This document shows, one piece after another, positions 1-5,086 of a stretch of DNA of 5,086 nt. Source of the DNA: Bacillota bacterium. Its GTDB lineage: Bacteria > Bacillota > Clostridia > Christensenellales > UBA1242. A program made the translations under genes and the position numbers. Positions within the stretch are counted from its first letter, which is position 1. Each line of letters opens with the position of its first letter. Where the stretch lies: the NCBI GenBank assembly GCA_009787915.1, contig WQSK01000073.1, positions 1-5,086 on the forward strand, in the 5' to 3' direction. Below the pieces are notes generated by a model. That model searched no databases and was not told the origin of the DNA. It saw nothing but the letters and a program-made list of their open reading frames with translations.

Positions 1-1
1 T

Positions 2-1693
2 GTCCGCGAGGAATTCACAAAAAAATATTGGCTTAACGAAGTCTATTCCACCGAAATCGCAGACGCATACAGGCGCGGTGACTTTCACATCCACGACATG
101 GGTTTTTTTGGCTCGTATTGTGTTGGCTGGGACGTAAAGCAAATCCTCATGATGGGCTTCACGGGTGTCAAAGGTAAAGTTTCGTCTGCACCTCCGAAAC
201 GCTTTAGGGCGGCACTTGGTCAAATTTGTAATGCAACATTTACTTTGCAAGGCGAATCCGCAGGGGCACAGGCATGGTCAAGTTTCGACACGTATCTTGC
301 ACCTTTCATCCGCAAAGACAAACTTAAATACGCCGAGGTCAAAGAAAGTTTACAATCTTTTATTTTCAACATGAACATTTCAACCCGTGTTGGTTTCCAA
401 TGCCCGTTTTCAAACGTTACATTGGACCTTGTATGTCCAAAAACACTCCGTGACGAAAGCGTAATAATTGGCGGAGAACCCCAAGAAGAAACCTATGGAA
501 TGTTTCAAAAAGAAATGGATATGTTTAACATGGCTTTTTGTGAAGTCATGTCAAAAGGCGATGCCGCGGGTCGTGTGTTTTCTTTCCCAATCCCAACAAT
601 CAACATCACAAAGGAAACAAAATGGAAATCTCCCGTCATGGACGCAATCATGGACATGACTTGCAAGTACGGCATTCCTTATTTCGCAAACTATGTAAAC
701 TCTGACCTAAGCCCAGATGATGCGGTTTCTATGTGTTGCCGTTTGCGCCTTGATGTTTCTGAACTCAGAAAACGTGGGGGAGGACTCTTTGGTTCGAACC
801 CGCTCACGGGAAGTATCGGTGTTGTTACAATCAACCTCCCGCGTCTTGGTTACAAACACAAAGGTGATGAAAAAGAATTTTTTGACAACCTAGAAAAAGT
901 CGCAGACTTGGCAAAAACCAGTTTGGAAATCAAACGCAAGTTCGTTGAGCGTCAAACGGACAAAGGCCTTTACCCGTACACCCGTGTTTATTTGCAAACA
1001 ATAAAAGACTCTCGCGGCGCATATTGGGCAAACCACTTTTCAACAATCGGAATCGTCGGTATGCACGAGTGTCTTTTAAATTACATGGGCAAAGGCATCG
1101 ACACGCCCGAGGGTAACGGGTTTGCGCTCCGCATCATGAACTTTTTGCGCGACAAAATGAAAAGTTACCAATCCGAAACGGGGAACATCTATAACCTCGA
1201 AGCAACACCTGCGGAAAACGTTGCGCCTCGTATGGCTAAAAACGACAAAAAGCGTTACCCTGACATTATCGTTTCAGGTGGCGAAAACCCGTATTATACA
1301 AACAGTACGCAACTGCCTGTCCAGTTCACGGACGACATCTTTAAAACCGTTAAAATGCAAGACGAACTTCAATCCCTCTATACAGGCGGAACGGTTTTGC
1401 ATTTGTATCTTGGTGACCGCATCAAAGACCGCGAAACCGCAAAAACCCTTATCAAAAAAGTTTTTGCTGACCACAAGATGCCATATATTTCTTTGACTCC
1501 GACATTTTCGATTTGCTCATCTCATGGTTATATCGACGGCGAAAAACCAAAATGTCCTTCTTGTAAAAAAGATACAGAAGTCTGGTCCCGTGTTGTTGGT
1601 TTCCTAAGACCAGTTGAAGATTGGAGCGCAGGGAAACGCCAAGAATACAAAGACCGAACCAAGTACAAAATGCCCGACTTTGAGGCGAAATAA
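2..1693 (+). CDS. nrdD: anaerobic (class III) ribonucleoside-triphosphate reductase large subunit, 5'-truncated by window edge
   Basis: NrdD reduces ribonucleoside triphosphates to deoxyribonucleotides in the cytoplasm under anaerobic conditions, using a glycyl radical made by NrdG. The frame is open from base 2, so the first Met codon (98) is internal; 563 residues are present and the N-terminus, including any ATP-cone, lies outside the window. Seen in order (window residues): HIHD at 29-32; YCVGWD at 39-44, whose Cys is a conserved active-site cysteine; LGQICN and TLQGESAGAQ; the MCCRLRLD block with Cys245/246, where the family's thiyl-radical cysteine lies; and GGGLFGSNPLTGSIGVV just after it. 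The C-terminal zinc site is Cys505, His508, Cys518 and Cys521 (CSSH plus CPSC). The glycyl-radical motif RVVGFLRP has Gly533 (codon 1598-1600). The CxxH first pair matches many bacterial NrdDs, so it is not a defect. All catalytic landmarks are intact. nrdG follows after two bases. The family call is secure. Confidence 0.97.
   Translation, partial: VREEFTKKYWLNEVYSTEIADAYRRGDFHIHDMGFFGSYCVGWDVKQILMMGFTGVKGKVSSAPPKRFRAALGQICNATFTLQGESAGAQAWSSFDTYLAPFIRKDKLKYAEVKESLQSFIFNMNISTRVGFQCPFSNVTLDLVCPKTLRDESVIIGGEPQEETYGMFQKEMDMFNMAFCEVMSKGDAAGRVFSFPIPTINITKETKWKSPVMDAIMDMTCKYGIPYFANYVNSDLSPDDAVSMCCRLRLDVSELRKRGGGLFGSNPLTGSIGVVTINLPRLGYKHKGDEKEFFDNLEKVADLAKTSLEIKRKFVERQTDKGLYPYTRVYLQTIKDSRGAYWANHFSTIGIVGMHECLLNYMGKGIDTPEGNGFALRIMNFLRDKMKSYQSETGNIYNLEATPAENVAPRMAKNDKKRYPDIIVSGGENPYYTNSTQLPVQFTDDIFKTVKMQDELQSLYTGGTVLHLYLGDRIKDRETAKTLIKKVFADHKMPYISLTPTFSICSSHGYIDGEKPKCPSCKKDTEVWSRVVGFLRPVEDWSAGKRQEYKDRTKYKMPDFEAK
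1682..1685 (+). promoter_or_regulatory. possible Shine-Dalgarno (GAGG) for nrdG
   Basis: A GAGG lies inside the last codons of nrdD, ten bases before the TTG at 1696. It supports that unusual start codon, because no other ATG, GTG or TTG occurs in frame before the conserved NrdG core. The match is short and could be chance. Confidence 0.4.
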
Positions 1694-1695
1694 TT

Positions 1696-2352
1696 TTGGT
1701 TTCATCAAAGAACCCACCCGAAGGTACTAGGTCCAGAGGTCCGCTGGTCGCGGGGGTTGTCCGAAATTCTTTTGTTGACTGGCCAGGCAAGATTGCCTTC
1801 GTCGTGTTCCTTGGGGGGTGCAATTTCAAATGCCCGCACTGCCACAACCATGGTATCTTGTGCGCATCATCAAATACGATTCCATTGAACACCGTACTTG
1901 ACGAAATTCGCGCCCAATTCGACCCCAAGACCAAAAAACCTTTCATAGACGGGGTGGTGATATCGGGTGGAGAACCAACCGTGCACCCGAACCTCTTGGA
2001 AATTATTACCGAGGTTCGCAAACTTGGTTTGCCTATAAAACTCGATACAAACGGTTCGGATTTTGTGTTACTTGAAAAACTTGTGACCCAAAAACTGGTG
2101 GACTTTGTGGCGATGGATATAAAAGCCCCGCTCTCTAAATACACATCGTTGGGGTTTGTAAAAAGTTTGTCTGCCGTAGACAATATTGTTCGGTCAATAG
2201 AGTTTCTTAAAACCTACAAACGTCGGGGTTTTGCACATATGTTTAGAACAACGCCGATACCGCAATTATCAAGTGCAGACATTGGGGAAGTTCGGGCCAT
2301 GGCGGACAAAACCTGGGTTCTTAACGACTTCGTCCCACAGAATAAGTGTTGA
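1696..2352 (+). CDS. nrdG: anaerobic ribonucleotide reductase activating enzyme (radical SAM)
   Basis: NrdG uses a [4Fe-4S] cluster and S-adenosylmethionine to abstract hydrogen from the C-terminal glycine of NrdD. The 218-residue product has the radical-SAM cluster motif C-x3-C-x2-C as CNFKCPHC (Cys42, 46, 49), preceded by SFVDWPGK and FLGG. It also has the SAM-contacting GGEPT (91-95), KLDTNG (116-120) and VAMDIKAP (138-145). This resembles the longer activase group often called NrdG2 (TIGR02495-like) rather than the short E. coli form. The start is TTG at 1696, the only usual start codon ahead of the core; it adds about 16 residues of polar leader before the typical beginning near GVVRNSF. 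The gene follows nrdD by two bases, indicating one operon. It ends at TGA after FVPQNKC, somewhat earlier than I expect for the group; a +1 frame continues for 19 codons beyond (see findings). Confidence 0.93.
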   Translation: MVSSKNPPEGTRSRGPLVAGVVRNSFVDWPGKIAFVVFLGGCNFKCPHCHNHGILCASSNTIPLNTVLDEIRAQFDPKTKKPFIDGVVISGGEPTVHPNLLEIITEVRKLGLPIKLDTNGSDFVLLEKLVTQKLVDFVAMDIKAPLSKYTSLGFVKSLSAVDNIVRSIEFLKTYKRRGFAHMFRTTPIPQLSSADIGEVRAMADKTWVLNDFVPQNKC

Positions 2353-2392
2353 CAAAAACAAGGTTGTACCAAGTTCGAAAATTACTGGACTG

Positions 2393-2436
2393 AAATTTTG
2401 CCCCTAAAATCGTTTTGAAAATTAAAAAATGTGTGC
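2393..2436 (+). repeat. 44-bp perfect direct repeat, upstream copy
   Basis: Bases 2393-2436 are identical, by base-by-base comparison, to 3302-3345, an offset of 909. The repeat starts AAATTTTGCCCCTAAAAT and ends AAAAAATGTGTGC. This copy lies 40 bases after the nrdG stop and 11 bases before the ATG of the unknown gene. Identity stops at both edges: the base before differs (G here, A in the other copy), and so does the base after (A versus T). The repeat is very AT-rich apart from one CCCC and has short A/T palindromes. It may be a duplicated promoter/leader of the downstream topoisomerase gene, a recombination site, or both. Confidence 0.98.
2405..2410 (+). promoter_or_regulatory. possible -10 element (TAAAAT) in upstream repeat copy
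   Basis: TAAAAT within the repeat resembles a sigma-70 -10 box and would start transcription about 30 bases before the unknown gene's ATG. No good -35 lies at the right spacing (the best is TTACTG at 2382-2387, a poor match). An AT-rich segment will often show such a match by chance, so support is weak. Confidence 0.22.
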
Positions 2437-2447
2437 AACCATTATTT

Positions 2448-3302
2448 ATGGCATTAAAAGATTTAATTCAAAAAGTTGAGATTGCAATCTCGGAAAAGAC
2501 AGGAATACCTTCAAAATTGCGCGAAAAATATGAAGCAGAGGCAAAGCATATACCACATTTGGCGAAACTTAATATGTTGGAAGCCAAAGCGACTGTCCAT
2601 GCAATTGAATTTGCAACCCTTATCGCAAAAAAATTCCAAGAAAAATATAAAGGAAATAAGGATGCTGAACTATCCGAACATTTTGAACAAGACTCCACAG
2701 CCCTTAAACAATTTGCGCTTGAACAAATGGAGTTGAATTACCAAATTGTTGTTAGCGCAGGAGATATGAAGCCAATGGACCTTGTTTGTATGTTTCAAAA
2801 AAATGCAACTATTCAATCTGCTGGTGAAGCCCTCAAGGTTCATGATGAAGTCTTAGAGGATTATATGGTTCTTCCACAACCGACAAGTGAAGTTAAAAAA
2901 GTATCTAGAGAGTACGAAAGTTATGGCACTGGAGATACAATAAAAGATGACCCAGTCATAGGTTCAAACGTCAATTGGATAGTTCGTAAAATTATTAGTA
3001 ACATAGGCTCTAATAAAAATTATATCCCAGACGATGAAATGGAAAGAGTGACCAAGTTTTTCGGTGACAAAGATGTTGCAAAAGATTTGCTTAATCAATT
3101 TTATGGACTTGGAACTGGTAAACCATATAATGGTGAGATGTCAAGTTTTCAATCTCATTATTTAAACGGGGGTATGCGCTTTAACATGGAATACCCACAC
3201 TCAAAAGAAATAGAGTCCTTAATTGTCGCCCAATCTGAAAAGGTTTTTGAACAATATTCTCGTGAACGGCAGTTAGAAAAACCTCCTATTGTAATTGAGT
3301 AA
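2448..3302 (+). CDS. hypothetical protein, AT-rich orphan gene between direct repeats
   Basis: I do not recognise this 284-residue protein. It is soluble-looking, with no signal peptide or membrane segment. Residues 1-105 are rich in Lys, Glu, Ala and Leu and look helical. A less ordered, polar stretch (about 143-175, with PQPTSE and SYGTGD) leads to a C-terminal half containing IPDDEMERVTKFFGD (193-207), FYGLGTGKPYNGE (218-230) and a charged tail ending PPIVIE. It has one cysteine (114) and no HNH, GIY-YIG, helix-turn-helix, nuclease or recombinase motif that I can identify. The ATG at 2448 is preferred; an in-frame TTG at 2415 would add 11 residues but lies inside the repeat. There is no Shine-Dalgarno. 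Its codons are strongly A/T-ending, unlike nrdD and gyrB, which suggests separate origin. The long open frame on the same strand as its neighbours, exactly filling the space between the repeats, argues that it is a real gene. Confidence 0.8.
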   Translation: MALKDLIQKVEIAISEKTGIPSKLREKYEAEAKHIPHLAKLNMLEAKATVHAIEFATLIAKKFQEKYKGNKDAELSEHFEQDSTALKQFALEQMELNYQIVVSAGDMKPMDLVCMFQKNATIQSAGEALKVHDEVLEDYMVLPQPTSEVKKVSREYESYGTGDTIKDDPVIGSNVNWIVRKIISNIGSNKNYIPDDEMERVTKFFGDKDVAKDLLNQFYGLGTGKPYNGEMSSFQSHYLNGGMRFNMEYPHSKEIESLIVAQSEKVFEQYSRERQLEKPPIVIE

Positions 3303-3345
3303 AATTTTGCCCCTAAAATCGTTTTGAAAATTAAAAAATGTGTGC
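3302..3345 (+). repeat. 44-bp perfect direct repeat, downstream copy
   Basis: This copy is identical to 2393-2436. It begins with the last base of the unknown gene's TAA stop and ends 13 bases before the ATG at 3359 of the topoisomerase gene. It contains the in-frame ATG at 3338, an alternative start for that gene, so the repeat is either its leader or its leader plus first codons. This copy probably represents the native gyrB leader or its regenerated form; the sequence alone cannot say which copy is original. Confidence 0.98.
3314..3319 (+). promoter_or_regulatory. possible -10 element (TAAAAT) in downstream repeat copy
   Basis: This is the same hexamer as in the upstream copy, 45 bases before the ATG at 3359. 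The nearest -35-like hexamer is TTGTAA at 3289-3294, with a 19-base gap, which lies inside the unknown gene and outside the repeat. Weak support only. Confidence 0.22.
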
Positions 3346-3358
3346 TAACGTAAAAATT

Positions 3359-5086
3359 ATGGGATACGATAGCAGTAAGATTCAAGTCCTCGAGGGCCTT
3401 AACGCGGTGCGTATGCGCCCTGGTATGTATATCGGTGGCACAGGTGTCAAAGGTATGCACCATTTGTTGTGGGAAATTGTCGACAACAGTATCGACGAGG
3501 TCGCAAACGGTCACGGGAACAAAATTGATATTAAACTTTTCAAAGACGGTTCAATCTCGGTTCAGGACAATGGTCGAGGTATTCCTGTCGACATGCACAA
3601 AGATTTGAAAATCAGCGGTGTAGAGGTTGTCTTTACCCAACTCCACGCGGGCGGTAAGTTCAGCGGTGAAAACTATAGTTATTCGGGCGGTTTGCACGGT
3701 GTTGGTGCGTCGGTCACAAACGCGCTTTCCGAATGGTGCGAGGTCACGGTGTACAAGGGTGGTAAAACGTACTTTGTTCGGTTCTCGCCACAGCCCCACA
3801 AAGACGACCCAAGTAAAATCATGTACGGTGCGGCCGAAGCCCCCCTAAAACAAATTCCGCGCCAAAAAGACGACCCTCAAACAGGTACGCATGTAAAGTT
3901 TTTCCCCGCGCGCGACATGTTTAAAAATTGCGAGTTTTCTAACGACACAATCAACCGTCGGTTAAAAGAACTTGCTTTTTTAAACAAAGGTATTGAAATC
4001 ACGTTCCAAGATTTCCGCGAAGAGGTTAGTAGCAACAACTATATCACCGAATACAAATACGACGGCGGTTTGTCGGATTTTGCCCTGTACCTCAATGAAA
4101 ACAAAACCGCACTTTACCAAGAGCCGTTCCTTATCGAAGGCACCGCAACGGGCGGAACGTATGTGGCACTCGCAATCCAGCATACCGACAGTTATGCCGA
4201 GAGTATTTTTAGTTACGTCAACAACATCCCGACATCCGAGGGTGGTACGCATGAAACTGGTTTCAAAATGGCAATCACGCGCGCCTTTAACCAAATCGCA
4301 AAAGCCAACGGTTTCTTAAAAGAAAAAGAAAACACCCTCATGGGCGAGGACTATCGCGAGGGGATGACCGCGGTTTTGGCTATCAAAATGCGCGAGGTTC
4401 AATTCGAGGGGCAAACAAAAACAAAACTCGGAAACCCCGAAGCCAAAACCGACGTCGAAGGCTTTGTGTTTGCGGAACTCATGAATTTCTTTTCTGACCT
4501 TGGCAAAGACAAACTTAAATGGACTTTGTTTGAACTCATAATGAACAAGGCCAAAGGTGCCGCCCGTGTTCGTGAAGCCGCACGCCGCGCCAAAGACATC
4601 GCCCGCCAAAAAAACAGTCTGGACGGGGGAGTCTTGATTGGAAAACTCGCCAGTTGTACAGGTCGCCGCCCAGAACTTAACGAACTGTTCATAGTCGAGG
4701 GAGATTCGGCTGGCGGTACCGCGAAACAGGCCCGTGACAGGTCTATCCAAGCGATTTTGCCATTAAAAGGTAAACCCCTAAACGCCGAGAAAAAACGCCT
4801 TGACCAGGTTTTGGACAACGACGAATTTAGGACGATTATTTCTGCGCTTGGAACCAGTATAGGGGAGGACTTTACCCTTGATAACCTCAAATACCACAAA
4901 GTCGTTATCCTTGCCGATGCCGACCAAGACGGTGCGCACATCCGCGCGATTTTGCTCACGTTCTTTTTCCGATACATGAAAGAACTCATCACCGAAGGTC
5001 ACATTTATATCGGTATGCCTCCGCTGTATAAACTCAGTAGTAAAAGTTTCACAGGCTATGCCTACGATGATGCCGAATTGAAAATT
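3359..5086 (+). CDS. gyrB: type II DNA topoisomerase subunit B (DNA gyrase B / topoisomerase IV ParE-like), 3'-truncated by window edge
   Basis: This is the ATPase and TOPRIM subunit of a type II topoisomerase, which pairs with a GyrA/ParC subunit to pass one DNA duplex through another; 576 codons are present and the C-terminal end is outside. The GHKL ATPase comes first: IQVLEG, RPGMYIGG, EIVDNSIDE with Glu39 and Asn43, DNGRG from Asp70, then HAGGKFSGENYSYSGGLHGVG (ATP lid). The transducer has GTHVKFF and EGQTKTKLGN. The TOPRIM domain has EGDSAGG (Glu447), PLKGKPLN and DADQDGAHI (metal-binding Asp520 and Asp522). Gln replaces the more usual Val in DADVDG. GyrB and ParE are hard to separate here without the C-terminus and the partner subunit; the sequence resembles a GyrB form I associate with Clostridia. 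Start: ATG 3359 is chosen because it stands to the repeat as the upstream gene's ATG does. ATG 3338 is in frame and would add seven residues (MCANVKI), with a TAA immediately upstream at 3332. Neither has a Shine-Dalgarno. Confidence 0.95.
   Translation, partial: MGYDSSKIQVLEGLNAVRMRPGMYIGGTGVKGMHHLLWEIVDNSIDEVANGHGNKIDIKLFKDGSISVQDNGRGIPVDMHKDLKISGVEVVFTQLHAGGKFSGENYSYSGGLHGVGASVTNALSEWCEVTVYKGGKTYFVRFSPQPHKDDPSKIMYGAAEAPLKQIPRQKDDPQTGTHVKFFPARDMFKNCEFSNDTINRRLKELAFLNKGIEITFQDFREEVSSNNYITEYKYDGGLSDFALYLNENKTALYQEPFLIEGTATGGTYVALAIQHTDSYAESIFSYVNNIPTSEGGTHETGFKMAITRAFNQIAKANGFLKEKENTLMGEDYREGMTAVLAIKMREVQFEGQTKTKLGNPEAKTDVEGFVFAELMNFFSDLGKDKLKWTLFELIMNKAKGAARVREAARRAKDIARQKNSLDGGVLIGKLASCTGRRPELNELFIVEGDSAGGTAKQARDRSIQAILPLKGKPLNAEKKRLDQVLDNDEFRTIISALGTSIGEDFTLDNLKYHKVVILADADQDGAHIRAILLTFFFRYMKELITEGHIYIGMPPLYKLSSKSFTGYAYDDAELKI

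Larger units (their letters stand above)
2393..3345 (+). mobile_element. candidate single-gene insertion module bounded by 44-bp direct repeats
   Basis: The unit is one repeat copy plus one gene (909 bp), followed by the second repeat copy. Seen directly: perfect terminal direct repeats, one tightly fitted open reading frame whose stop codon uses the first base of the second repeat, and lower GC inside than in the flanking genes. Hand counts of four 60-base lines inside (2521, 2641, 2821, 3001) gave about 33-42% GC; flanking lines (601, 3421, 3661, 4561) gave about 43-62%. Collapsing the repeats restores a plausible nrdG-gyrB spacer. A 44-bp duplication is too long for the target duplication of a typical DDE transposase. 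I see no terminal inverted repeats, transposase or integrase. Mobility is therefore inferred; a passive insertion or duplication of the gyrB leader is equally possible. Confidence 0.4.

Noticed and set aside
312..329. 18-bp match between nrdD (312-329) and gyrB (4503-4520)
   Set aside because: Both encode the same short peptide KDKLK with the genome's favoured codons in the same frame; no extension beyond it, so coincidence.
1452..2183. 243-codon open frame on the minus strand opposite the end of nrdD and most of nrdG
   Set aside because: It lies entirely opposite well-supported conserved genes and its translation shows no recognisable family; it is an antisense shadow.
2350..2352. Possible recoding of TGA (glycine or tryptophan code)
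   Set aside because: nrdD, the unknown gene and gyrB have no internal in-frame TGA, and reading through the nrdG TGA gives an unconvincing extension.
2349..2354. Perfect TTGACA -35 hexamer at the nrdG stop codon
   Set aside because: No -10-like hexamer lies 15-19 bases downstream; the nearest candidates are 22 and 50 bases away.
2353..2392. Search for an intrinsic terminator after nrdG
   Set aside because: No GC-rich hairpin followed by a T-run is visible; transcription may continue into the downstream genes.
2393..3345. CRISPR array or canonical insertion sequence
   Set aside because: There are only two repeat copies with an 865-bp coding spacer, no transposase, and no terminal inverted repeats.
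3158..3514. 118-codon minus-strand frame spanning the downstream repeat
   Set aside because: It runs across the end of the unknown gene, the repeat and the start of gyrB, with no family resemblance; chance opening is likelier.
4316..4992. Long minus-strand open frames opposite gyrB (144 and 197 codons)
   Set aside because: They overlap each other in different frames and sit opposite the conserved transducer and TOPRIM coding region, so they are shadows of its codon bias.

Overview
The window holds four co-oriented (+) genes. In order they are the 3' part of nrdD (anaerobic class III ribonucleotide reductase), nrdG (its radical-SAM activase), an unrecognised 284-codon AT-rich gene, and the 5' part of a gyrB-type type II topoisomerase subunit. 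An oxygen-sensitive glycyl-radical reductase points to an anaerobic lifestyle. The GyrB sequence, including its DADQDG TOPRIM motif, reads to me like those of anaerobic Firmicutes (Clostridia) or related uncultured anaerobes. Clear Shine-Dalgarno sites are scarce, and a nrdD-nrdG-topoisomerase cluster also occurs on some large phage genomes, so the window alone does not settle whether this is a cell or a phage. The standard code fits: no in-frame TGA needs reading through, and TGA ends nrdG.

Layout: nrdD runs in from the left edge and ends at 1693. nrdG starts at a TTG two bases later, so the two are almost certainly co-transcribed and made together; NrdG installs the glycyl radical that NrdD needs. 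After nrdG come 40 ordinary bases, then a perfect 44-bp direct repeat (2393-2436), the unknown gene (2448-3302), the second repeat copy (3302-3345), and the topoisomerase gene from 3359 (or 3338) to the right edge.

The most interesting structure is this 909-bp module. One repeat copy plus one AT-rich gene sits exactly between nrdG and gyrB. The unknown gene's TAA stop shares its last base with the second repeat copy, and both flanking genes start 11-13 bases after their repeat copy. Removing one repeat plus the cargo would leave a seamless nrdG-gyrB junction. The simplest reading is that a foreign gene was inserted at the gyrB leader with duplication or re-creation of that leader. The repeat would then act as a shared promoter/leader, a recombination site, or both. 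No recombinase is encoded in the window, so mobility is inference.
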